Below are positions 6,000-14,097 of a stretch of 40,794 nucleotides of DNA, in pieces. Made by a program: the position numbers and the translations under genes. The notes under the pieces are model-generated. The model saw only the letters and a program-made list of their open reading frames with translations, made no database searches and was not told the origin of the DNA. Location: contig JAQCFW010000017.1 in the NCBI GenBank assembly GCA_027619225.1, positions 1 to 40,794 of the forward strand. The letters are read 5' to 3'. Source of the DNA: Bacteroidota bacterium. Its GTDB lineage: Bacteria; Bacteroidota; Bacteroidia; Flavobacteriales_D; Sanyastnellaceae. How positions within the stretch are numbered: position 1 is the first letter of the stretch; the number at the start of each line of letters is the position of its first letter.

Positions 6000-7529
6000 T
6001 TAAAAAAGTGTAGCCATCCCGACTCTTGACTCTACGTATGCCGGTATGTCAGAAATTGCAACTCGCTCTTGAGTCATGCCATCGCGCTCACGAACGGTGA
6101 CCGCATCGTCATTTAAAGAATCGTGATCTATCGTAATACAGAGAGGAGTTCCTATAGCGTCTTGCCTGCGGTATCGTCGTCCGATCCCATCCTTCTCATC
6201 GTACTGACAATTGTGATTGAGGCGTAGTTTAGAAAGAACCTCTCGGGCTTTTTCTGGTAGCCCATCTTTTTTCACAAGAGGTAGAATGGCGACTTTAACG
6301 GGAGCAAGCGCGAAAGGAATACTCAGCACCGTTCGAGAGTTGCCCTCTCCCAAATCTTCTTCCCTGTATGAGTTGCATAGAACAGCAAGGAACATTCTAT
6401 CAAGCCCTATAGACGTTTCAACTACGTAAGGGACGAAACTCTCCTTTGTTTCTGGATCGAAAAACCTTAGCTTTTTTCCAGAAAACTCTTCGTGACTTTT
6501 AAGATCGAAATCAGTTCGAGAGTGTATCCCCTCTAACTCTTTAAAACCCATTGGGAAATTGAATTCGATATCACAAGCAGCATCTGCATAGTGAGCGAGT
6601 TTAATGTGATCGTGGAATTTGTAGTTTTCGTCTCCCAATCCTAACGTAGAGTGCCATTTTTTACGCTCTTCTTTCCAAAACTCATACCACTCTCCCTGTG
6701 TCCCTGGCTTAACGAAAAACTGCATCTCCATTTGTTCAAATTCACGCATACGGAAAATGAATTGACGGGCGATAATTTCGTTGCGAAAGGCTTTTCCTAT
6801 TTGGGCTATACCGAAAGGAAGCTTCATGCGACCGCTCTTCTGAACATTTAAGAAATTCACGAAAATCCCCTGAGCAGTTTCAGGACGAAGGTAGATGACC
6901 CCAGAATCGCCACTCACAGCACCCAGCTCAGTACTGAACATGAGGTTAAATTGTCGCACGTCCGTCCAATTTTTAGAGCCACTAACAGGACAAACAATCC
7001 CCAGATCTTCAATCAACGTCTTTACACCTGCAAGATCTTCCGCATTCATGGCGTCCTTGAACTTTCCGTTTATTTCGTCAATGGTTGTTTGACGACGCAG
7101 CACGTTTACGTTCGTTGCCCTGAACTCAACCTCGTTGAAATCATCCCCGAAACGATTGAGCCCCTTTGAAACGTCTTTGTCAATCTTTTTGTCGATTTTA
7201 GCGATATGATCTTCGATTAAGACATCTGCACGGTAGCGCTTGTTGCTGTCCTTATTGTCAATAAGAGGATCGTTGAAAGCATCAACGTGACCGGAAGCTT
7301 TCCAAGTTTTCGGATGCATAAAAATCGAGGCGTCAATACCTACGATGTTGTCATTCATACGAACCATCGCCGTCCACCAATAATTTTTAATATTGTTTTT
7401 CAGCTCACTCCCAAGTTGACCGTAGTCGTAGGCCGCACTTAAGCCGTCATAAATTTCACTACTTGGAAATACAAATCCATACTCTTTTGCGTGGCTTATC
7501 ACTTTTTTCAGTCCGTCTTCTTGGCTCAT
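6000..7529 (-). CDS. glyQS: Glycine--tRNA ligase (single-chain dimeric type)
   Basis: This 509-residue class II synthetase charges tRNA-Gly. It is the homodimeric eukaryote/archaeal-like form used in Bacteroidota, not the alpha2beta2 form. Class II motifs are visible: RNEIIARQFIFRMREFEQME (motif 2 region) and SIGLDRMF (motif 3), and LRPETAQGIF marks the glycyl active site. The anticodon-binding domain occupies roughly residues 400-509 (LPLVKKDGLPEKAREVLSKL). The start MSQEDGLKKV is the only reasonable one. It leads the operon with pgk; the promoter should lie in the 199-base AT-rich spacer shared with gpsA. Confidence 0.97.
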   Translation of the reverse strand: MSQEDGLKKVISHAKEYGFVFPSSEIYDGLSAAYDYGQLGSELKNNIKNYWWTAMVRMNDNIVGIDASIFMHPKTWKASGHVDAFNDPLIDNKDSNKRYRADVLIEDHIAKIDKKIDKDVSKGLNRFGDDFNEVEFRATNVNVLRRQTTIDEINGKFKDAMNAEDLAGVKTLIEDLGIVCPVSGSKNWTDVRQFNLMFSTELGAVSGDSGVIYLRPETAQGIFVNFLNVQKSGRMKLPFGIAQIGKAFRNEIIARQFIFRMREFEQMEMQFFVKPGTQGEWYEFWKEERKKWHSTLGLGDENYKFHDHIKLAHYADAACDIEFNFPMGFKELEGIHSRTDFDLKSHEEFSGKKLRFFDPETKESFVPYVVETSIGLDRMFLAVLCNSYREEDLGEGNSRTVLSIPFALAPVKVAILPLVKKDGLPEKAREVLSKLRLNHNCQYDEKDGIGRRYRRQDAIGTPLCITIDHDSLNDDAVTVRERDGMTQERVAISDIPAYVESRVGMATLF

Positions 7530-7728
7530 TGCGATTTTGTGTTTTGCAATATTGAATGTTTACAGATGACAAAGTTACTTATAACGGGTCGTTGAAGTAT
7601 ATGATATCTTAGTGTTGTGCTTAATTTTATAATTTACCGGCTTCATATTTTATGTATAATCATATTTATATCTATAAAGGCTTTTGATACCCTTTTATAT
7701 GCTCAGCTTAATTCGCTAACTTAGCTTC
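7530..7728. other. AT-rich divergent promoter region
   Basis: The 199-base spacer between glyQS and gpsA is strongly AT-rich and has no credible reading frame or hairpin terminator. It should contain both promoters; only the gpsA -7-like box is clear. Confidence 0.4.
7717..7724 (+). promoter_or_regulatory. -7-like element abutting gpsA start
   Basis: TAACTTAG, one mismatch from TAnnTTTG, ends 4 bases before the gpsA ATG at 7729; a leaderless start is suggested. Confidence 0.4.
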
Positions 7729-8742
7729 ATGTCGAAGAAGCCTGTAATAGGAGTTTTAGGTAGCGGAAGTTGGGCTACGGCACTGGTAAAAATGCTGTGC
7801 GAAAATGTGGAAGAACTCAATTGGTGGGTTAGATCTCAAGACACCAAAGATCACATAGTTCGCCATGGAAATAACCCTAAATACATCCAGAGCATTCAGT
7901 TCCCAGTAGAGAAACTCAAGCTATCGACAGACATGAAAGTCGTGATAGAATCAAGCGATATAATCATTGTAGCGATTCCTTCCATGTTTTTAGACGCTGC
8001 GTTTAATGATGTGTTTGGGGAAGGCTCATCTTTTACCCCCTTCTCGAATAAACTGGTGTTTTCTGCCATAAAAGGCATGATTTCTAAATACAATTATATT
8101 CCCGCTAAATATCTTCACAAGAGATTTGAGATCCCTTATGAAAAAATTGGTATAATCTGCGGACCGTGCCATGCCGAAGAGGTGGCTCGCGAAAGACTTT
8201 CGTACTTAACCGTAGCTTGCCCAGACACAACTCAGGCAGAAATTTTTGCACCATTTCTGAGAACCAGGTACATCAAGGTGAGCACATCCGATGATGTTTT
8301 CGGAGCGGAGTTAGCAGCTGTTTTGAAGAACGTATATGCCATTGGAGCTGGGCTAGCCCACGGATTGGGATATGGAGACAATTTTATTTCAGTCCTGATT
8401 TCCAATGCTGCTATTGAGATGAAGAGATTCATTGACGTGGTGCATGATATTGACAGGAATATAAAGAGCAGCCCGTATCTCGGAGACCTTTTAGTCACGG
8501 CCTACAGCGTGAATAGTCGCAACAGGGCGCTTGGCACGATGGTTGGGAGCGGGTACACAGTAATGGCAGCAGTAATAGAACTTAAAATGGTTGCCGAAGG
8601 CATGACAGGAGCAAAAGGCATATTCGAGATGAACAAAGATTTTAAGGTTGAGATACCTATCGCCGATGCGGTGTATAGAATTCTTCATGAGCGCATGTCT
8701 CCCGTTTTAGAAATGAGACTTTTATCAGACCAACTAAAGTGA
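7729..8742 (+). CDS. gpsA: NAD(P)H-dependent glycerol-3-phosphate dehydrogenase
   Basis: A 337-residue cytosolic enzyme that reduces dihydroxyacetone phosphate to sn-glycerol 3-phosphate for phospholipid synthesis. The Rossmann loop GVLGSGSWATAL opens the protein. The catalytic-lysine region is present twice as expected (FSAIKGM and ELAAVLKNVYAIGAGLAHGLG), with RNRALGTMVGSGYT in the C-terminal helical domain. Length is normal. Its TGA overlaps a GTG start of the giant T9SS protein (GTGA, 8739-8742), an unusual pairing of a metabolic gene with a secreted adhesin-like protein. Confidence 0.95.
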   Translation: MSKKPVIGVLGSGSWATALVKMLCENVEELNWWVRSQDTKDHIVRHGNNPKYIQSIQFPVEKLKLSTDMKVVIESSDIIIVAIPSMFLDAAFNDVFGEGSSFTPFSNKLVFSAIKGMISKYNYIPAKYLHKRFEIPYEKIGIICGPCHAEEVARERLSYLTVACPDTTQAEIFAPFLRTRYIKVSTSDDVFGAELAAVLKNVYAIGAGLAHGLGYGDNFISVLISNAAIEMKRFIDVVHDIDRNIKSSPYLGDLLVTAYSVNSRNRALGTMVGSGYTVMAAVIELKMVAEGMTGAKGIFEMNKDFKVEIPIADAVYRILHERMSPVLEMRLLSDQLK

Positions 8743-11700
8743 AACAAGGCATCACTCATATCTTAGTTTTTCTAGTATTCCTGTTTTCAGGTCTGTCAGT
8801 ATTTTCACAACAACATTCCTCAGATTTAGCATTCATACCAAACGAAGGGCAATGGGAATCTTTTGTTTCATATCGAGCCGACATAGATGGAGGGGTTTTC
8901 TGGATGGAAGAAAATGGATGGACGGCATGGGTTGCTGGAGAAGGTTATGACGATTTGTGGGATCACGAAAGTGGGGCTTTCGAAAGTGAAACATTGTCAT
9001 CTCACGCCTGGCGAGTTCACTTTAAAGACGGAAACCCAGAGTCAGAAAAATCGGGCCGTCACGAGTTGGGCCACAAAGTAAATTATTACAGAGGGAGCGA
9101 CGAAACGAAATGGGTAAGCGGGCTTGATGCGGTGGGGCAGGTGAGATATAAAGAGGTTTGGCCTGGAATAGAATTAATCATGGACGGAAGGTCGAGAGGA
9201 ACGAAAAAACTCAAGTACGACTGGGTAGTAGAGCCCGGAGCAGACCCCTCGAACATCGTCTTGATACATGAAGGAACTGAGCTCAGTTTGAGACCAGACG
9301 GCTCACTTTTACATCTCATGGGTGAGACGGGAGACATCATCGAAGGCGTACCATTTGCTTACCAATTAATCGCCGGATCACGGATCAAACAAGTTGAGTG
9401 CCACTACAAATTGACAAAGAGGTCAGATGGAATGACAGAGGTGAGTTTTGAAATAGGTGATTACAATCCAGACCTTAGATTAACAATAGACCCAGACCTT
9501 GTATTTGCAACTTATATAGGAGCCACCCAAGCAAATTGGGGATTTACGGCCGCTTTTGATGATGACGGCAGGGCGATTGCAGGAGCTGCATTGTGGGACG
9601 GTGGAATGGGAACATACCCCACTACGGCGGGTGCCGTTTCGACTACTTTCGCTGCTGGAGACGGGCCCTTCGATATCGGAATTACAGTTTTTTCTGCAGA
9701 TGGAACAGCTTTGGTGTATAGCACCATTGTGGGTGGAAACAGCATGGATATTTGTTCCTCCCTTGTCGCTGATTCAAATGGAGATTTTTATGCTTTAGGC
9801 ACGACAGGGTCTTCCAATTTCCCAGTTTCTAGTGGATCTTATGACGTTTCGTTTAACGGAGGTTCATCAATCAATTTGCAGGCTTGTTGCAATTTCCCAG
9901 GAGATTTTTCAGATGGTTCTGATCTCTTCATCTTAAAATTCTCCTCTGGAACGGGTGGATTGTTGAGCGGAACGTATGTCGGGGGATCCGGCAACGACGG
10001 GATTAACTCTGGTTCGATGTTGAACTACAACTACGGCGACGTTTTTAGAGGGGAGATTAATGTAGACGAACTTGACAGGCCTTGGGTCGCTACAGTGACT
10101 TCAAGTAATGATTTTCCTATGATAGCGGGACCCTACCCAAGCTATAACGGTGGAACTACAGATGGTGTTTTATTCAGGATGAGCCCTGACTTAACCACCT
10201 TAGAGTGGTCATCCTATATTGGAGGCTCTCAGGCAGACGCTGCATACGGAGTTCAATTTACTTCCGCTTTTGAGCCCGTAGTTTGTGGTGGAACCCGCAG
10301 CACTGATTACCCCGCCCTGGGCTCCTCGCATCAGTTTGTTTTCGGGGGCGTCGTAGATGCTTTTGTAACCCGTTTCCCCAATGGCGGAGGGACCCCACTT
10401 GCGAGTACTTATTACGGAAGCTCCTCTTATGATCAGTCTTATTTCGTTCAGGTTGATGAGGATGACAATATTTATTTGTTAGGCCAAACAATAGGGAACC
10501 TACCTCTCTCCGGCACCGTTTACGACGCCAGCCCCAATGCTGGTCAATTTATTGCCTGCTTCGATGTACAACTCCAAAACCTTCTTTGGAATACCCGAGT
10601 TGGAAACCCCAACAACGCCGGTAGTATAGATATCAGCCCTACAGCATTCCTTGTGAGCGACTGTGGGCAGATATACCTATGTGGTTGGGGCGGAGGGACA
10701 AACAATAGTTCTCAGGCTGGGTCTAACAGCGGTACCCAAGGGATGCCAATTACTGGTGGACCCTATCAATTTACATCTGACGACAGCGATTTTTGGCTTG
10801 GCATGCTTAACCCTGGAGCAGAGCAGTTAATCTATGGCTCATTCTTCGGAGGGGGACAATCGGCAGAGCACGTAGATGGAGGTACCTCAAGATTTGATAA
10901 AAACGGGACGGTTTATCAAGCAGTGTGTGCGGGATGTGGAGGCAACAACGATTTCCCAACTACGCCCGGGGCGTGGAGCTCCACGAACGATAGTTTTAAT
11001 TGTAACATCGGAATTTTTAAGTTCGAACTCGGGACGATCTATGTTGAAATTGATCTTGACGCACCAGACATCATTTGCCCAGATGAACCCATACAGTTCG
11101 TAAATAATTCTGAAGGGGGAGGCGTGTATTTGTGGCAATTTGGAGATGGAGAGATTAGCGATGAATTCGAACCGTCTCACACCTATAGCTCAACTGGAGA
11201 TTGGGAGGTTACCCTTACCGTTTCAGATCCACTCGGGTGCTTAGATGAACAATCTTCAACGCTTGATTTAACGATAGGGGAACCCATCAACATCACCGTT
11301 GATCTGGTCGAACCCATTTGCTTAGGCGAAGAAGTTCAGCTTAACGCTTGGGGGTCAGATGGCTTGTTTTGGTTTAATGACCCAACGCTAAGTGCAACAG
11401 ATATTGCTAACCCCATAGCCACCCCTACAGAGACCACTACGTATACCGTTTACGATGAAAACGAGTGTGGTTCAGGCCAGGCCCAAGTAACGGTTCAAGT
11501 GAGCTTCGTTGAGGCAGAAGCAAACCCCATAGCTGCAACGATCTGCTTGGGTGAAAACGTCCAACTTTCTGCTGAGGGTGGAACGGGTTATTCTTGGTTT
11601 CCTCCTGTAGGATTAGATGATCCTACAGCTTCTACGGTGAGTGCCGCCCCGAATGTCAACACCCAGTATACGGTTACGGTTACGGACGAGTTCGGGTGCT

Positions 11701-12704
11701 CGGATACCCAACAAATTCAGATTACAGTCGTTCCAGAACCGCCAGGAGGTCTGGTATATGATCCGATTGTAATATGTACAGGACATGGAACATCTTTGCC
11801 TGGAGCACCTGGCGATGCTTGGCTTTGGGAACCCTCTACGAATCTGAATATGGCGAATGTCCAAACCCCATATGCCTCACCCACTCAAGACATTACCTAT
11901 ACAGTTTCTATTCAAAACATATGTGGAATAGGAACGGATGAAGTTTCTGTGCATGTTATCGTTCCTGTTGCTCAAGCTTCAGAAGAGGGCAGTATATGTA
12001 GAGGAGAGGAGTTTCATGTGACGGCGTCTGGAAATGATCAAGAGAGCTCCACGTATGTTTGGTCTCCGGCATTACTTGTTTCTCAATCAACGAGTAACGA
12101 CACATATGTTTTCCCGGTATTTACGACAACCTTCACTGTTTATGTTACAGACCCAAATGGTTGTACTGCCAGTGATGAGCTTACAGTATATGTGAGGCAA
12201 CCCCCGATCGTTAATGCTGGACCTGACCGAGATATTGAATGGCTCGATGAAGTAAGGCTGCTCGGCTCGACAAGTGGCGATACTTATTGGTGGACTCCAG
12301 CGGAAAATTTAAGTTGCTCGTATTGCACCCTCCCAGAAGTCTTGTCTGCCGAGCCGGGCTGGTACGTTTTCCATGCATTAGATGATAATGGTTGCGAGGG
12401 AATGGACTCGACATACCTCGATGTTTTCTATCCCATTTACGTTCCGACATCTTTCACCCCTAATAACGATGGGATAAACGACACTTTTTTTGTTGCGGGA
12501 CTTAGGCTACAAGGTTATAGACTTATTATTTATAACAGATGGGGTGAGGAGGTGTTTTACTCGGAAGACACAGAACAGGTTTGGACTGGAGAATCAGCAA
12601 ATGGAACCCACTATTGCCCCGACGCAGTTTACTTGTACTCACTTAGATACGAGGATCAAGACGGCGCGCACTTAATTCACGGACACGTATCACTCTTGAG
12701 ATAG
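8739..12704 (+). CDS. T9SS type B sorting-domain surface protein
   Basis: A 1321-residue exported protein. Order: signal peptide (1-24, ending FSQQ); an N-terminal domain opening LAFIPNEGQWESFV (DUF7948-like, to about 250); a beta-propeller-like region with SBBP-type repeats (about 255-760; LVFATYIGA, LVYSTIVGG, LEWSSYIGG); a PKD domain (about 785-850; WQFGDGE, SHTYSSTGDWEVTLTV); about five Ig-like modules beginning ICLGE/ICTG/ICRGE (about 865-1230); and a gliding-motility C-terminal domain (1234-1321; PTSFTPNNDGINDTF, IYNRWGEEVF). This is a typical type IX secretion cargo, anchored or released at the surface; an adhesive role is inferred. The start is a GTG overlapping the gpsA stop. Downstream, 33 bases separate it from the HU/SPOR gene. 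Confidence 0.93.
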   Translation: MKQGITHILVFLVFLFSGLSVFSQQHSSDLAFIPNEGQWESFVSYRADIDGGVFWMEENGWTAWVAGEGYDDLWDHESGAFESETLSSHAWRVHFKDGNPESEKSGRHELGHKVNYYRGSDETKWVSGLDAVGQVRYKEVWPGIELIMDGRSRGTKKLKYDWVVEPGADPSNIVLIHEGTELSLRPDGSLLHLMGETGDIIEGVPFAYQLIAGSRIKQVECHYKLTKRSDGMTEVSFEIGDYNPDLRLTIDPDLVFATYIGATQANWGFTAAFDDDGRAIAGAALWDGGMGTYPTTAGAVSTTFAAGDGPFDIGITVFSADGTALVYSTIVGGNSMDICSSLVADSNGDFYALGTTGSSNFPVSSGSYDVSFNGGSSINLQACCNFPGDFSDGSDLFILKFSSGTGGLLSGTYVGGSGNDGINSGSMLNYNYGDVFRGEINVDELDRPWVATVTSSNDFPMIAGPYPSYNGGTTDGVLFRMSPDLTTLEWSSYIGGSQADAAYGVQFTSAFEPVVCGGTRSTDYPALGSSHQFVFGGVVDAFVTRFPNGGGTPLASTYYGSSSYDQSYFVQVDEDDNIYLLGQTIGNLPLSGTVYDASPNAGQFIACFDVQLQNLLWNTRVGNPNNAGSIDISPTAFLVSDCGQIYLCGWGGGTNNSSQAGSNSGTQGMPITGGPYQFTSDDSDFWLGMLNPGAEQLIYGSFFGGGQSAEHVDGGTSRFDKNGTVYQAVCAGCGGNNDFPTTPGAWSSTNDSFNCNIGIFKFELGTIYVEIDLDAPDIICPDEPIQFVNNSEGGGVYLWQFGDGEISDEFEPSHTYSSTGDWEVTLTVSDPLGCLDEQSSTLDLTIGEPINITVDLVEPICLGEEVQLNAWGSDGLFWFNDPTLSATDIANPIATPTETTTYTVYDENECGSGQAQVTVQVSFVEAEANPIAATICLGENVQLSAEGGTGYSWFPPVGLDDPTASTVSAAPNVNTQYTVTVTDEFGCSDTQQIQITVVPEPPGGLVYDPIVICTGHGTSLPGAPGDAWLWEPSTNLNMANVQTPYASPTQDITYTVSIQNICGIGTDEVSVHVIVPVAQASEEGSICRGEEFHVTASGNDQESSTYVWSPALLVSQSTSNDTYVFPVFTTTFTVYVTDPNGCTASDELTVYVRQPPIVNAGPDRDIEWLDEVRLLGSTSGDTYWWTPAENLSCSYCTLPEVLSAEPGWYVFHALDDNGCEGMDSTYLDVFYPIYVPTSFTPNNDGINDTFFVAGLRLQGYRLIIYNRWGEEVFYSEDTEQVWTGESANGTHYCPDAVYLYSLRYEDQDGAHLIHGHVSLLR
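11331..12428 (+). repeat. Tandem Ig-like modules within the T9SS protein
   Basis: About five divergent modules of 60-75 residues follow one plan: ICxGE near the start, a W or F hydrophobic core, then TTYTVxxxxxxGC and a closing TVxV strand. They link the PKD domain to the sorting domain and probably form a stalk. Boundaries are approximate. Confidence 0.6.
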
Positions 12705-12726
12705 ATGGAATCTCGAAATCCATAAC

Positions 12727-12734
12727 TATATTGC
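12727..12734 (+). promoter_or_regulatory. -7-like element of the HU/SPOR gene
   Basis: TATATTGC keeps the TAnnTT part of the consensus and ends 3 bases before the ATG at 12738. Weaker than the other boxes. Confidence 0.3.
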
Positions 12735-12737
12735 AGC

Positions 12738-13670
12738 ATGGACTTTAAGTTTACACGCAACCTGTTACCAGGAATGTTCCTCGATTACGACTGTGTAATC
12801 ATCCCCGGCTTAGGTGGATTCGTGTGTAACGGACGATCGGCTTGGTATGATGAGGAAAATGAAGAAATGGTCCCTCCTTCACGAGATGTGATTTTTAACC
12901 CAAACCTCATACACAATGACGGCCTCCTCGCCCAAGAAATTATGCGGGCAAGAGACCTTTCGTATTCAGAGGCGATGAAGCACGTTGAGGATGAAGCTTC
13001 GTCTATGGTTAGACAGCTGAAGGAAGGAAAACCTGTAGAGATTGCTCGTGTGGGCAGGCTGTACTCAGGTGAAGACGGTGTAACTAGATTCTTGCCAGAT
13101 TCCGAACTGGTTCGAGTTCTAAGATCTTTTGGTCATGCTAGGATTCCCTTAGCTAAGCTTGTTGAAAATAAAGCAATCCCTATTTACACTCCGTTAGGGG
13201 TTAAAATAGCTCGCGCTGCTGCTGTGATAGCTTTACCTATAGCTTTAGGTGGAGCATGGATGCTTTCGGACTCATCAAACTCCAGCACTCGACTTAGTGT
13301 TTTCCCAACCTTTAACACAGAAGCGATCGTTTCGACATTCATGCCGTCAGAGGGCTCTGTTTTATTTAATTCCCCTGACGAAGAGCTTGTGGAGGAGATA
13401 GAAATAGAGTACGCTCCAGAGGAAGTTGAAATTCTTCCGATTCAGATTAACTTCTTAATCATAGGAGGCGCCTTTTCTATTGAAGAAAACGCCATGAAAC
13501 TTGCTGAAACTTTGAAGATAGAAGGATTCAACCCAACGCATCACTACCAAACTCACAACAACCTAAATCTCGTTGCGATGGGGGAGTTTGAGACGGAGTC
13601 CTCAGCAAGGGAAGCTCTAGAAAAAGCAAGAAAAAAGGGAAGAACGGCCAGTTGGTTAAAGCGCTTATAA
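12738..13670 (+). CDS. CCDC81-like HU domain and SPOR domain membrane protein
   Basis: A 310-residue protein of a Bacteroidota-specific type. The N-terminal part (about 1-130; LLPGMFLDYDCVIIPGLGGF and IFNPNLIHNDGLLAQEI) resembles the prokaryotic CCDC81/HU-like pair of domains. A single membrane helix follows (about 158-177; ARAAAVIALPIALGGAWM). The C-terminus (about 238-310; LIIGGAFSIEENAMKLAETL) is a SPOR domain, a fold that binds denuded septal peptidoglycan. The topology puts the HU-like part in the cytoplasm and SPOR in the periplasm, suggesting a link between nucleoid or cytoplasmic factors and the division site; that role is an inference. Its stop overlaps the 3' end of the opposing DUF6495-like gene. 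Confidence 0.85.
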   Translation: MDFKFTRNLLPGMFLDYDCVIIPGLGGFVCNGRSAWYDEENEEMVPPSRDVIFNPNLIHNDGLLAQEIMRARDLSYSEAMKHVEDEASSMVRQLKEGKPVEIARVGRLYSGEDGVTRFLPDSELVRVLRSFGHARIPLAKLVENKAIPIYTPLGVKIARAAAVIALPIALGGAWMLSDSSNSSTRLSVFPTFNTEAIVSTFMPSEGSVLFNSPDEELVEEIEIEYAPEEVEILPIQINFLIIGGAFSIEENAMKLAETLKIEGFNPTHHYQTHNNLNLVAMGEFETESSAREALEKARKKGRTASWLKRL

Positions 13671-14096
13671 CCCCTCTTTTTCAAAGAGCTCTTTTAATTC
13701 TTTATGTCTTTCATCTGGGCAAGGTTTCAACCCCTGTTCAAGTAGAAGAAAAATCTCCCTCCCTCGAGCTTCTAGTGGAAATTCTTTTACACCGCTAAAA
13801 AGCTCCGGATTTTCGACCCCATCTTGTTTCACCCACCGGATGACTTTTGCTGAGGACTCGTTAAACTGAAAGATCCACCGATCCACATCAGACGTTTTTT
13901 CGAGATACGTAATCCTTTCAGTTGAAGACTCCCAAAACAGGTTGCTAAACCCATCTAGTAAAAAATCAACCTTGTCCGGATCTTCACTCTTTACTCTTTG
14001 CCATTCAGGAGCGTCAAAACCTTGAGAGGAAAGGAATTTAACAAATTCTTTTTCCACAGCCTGAAGTTCTTTGTCAGATAACCTTCTAAATCTCAC
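13665..14096 (-). CDS. DUF6495-like hypothetical protein
   Basis: A 143-residue cytosolic, acidic protein beginning MRFRRLSDKELQAVEKEFVKFLSSQG. It resembles the uncharacterised Bacteroidota family I know as DUF6495 (pattern MRFRRL...EKEF..FL...GI/F....W). It has no signal peptide, membrane segment or catalytic motif. Its 3' end overlaps the HU/SPOR gene tail to tail by six bases, and it follows the oligopeptidase gene by one base, so it is likely the last gene of that transcript. Confidence 0.75.
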   Translation of the reverse strand: MRFRRLSDKELQAVEKEFVKFLSSQGFDAPEWQRVKSEDPDKVDFLLDGFSNLFWESSTERITYLEKTSDVDRWIFQFNESSAKVIRWVKQDGVENPELFSGVKEFPLEARGREIFLLLEQGLKPCPDERHKELKELFEKEGL

Positions 14097-14097
14097 A

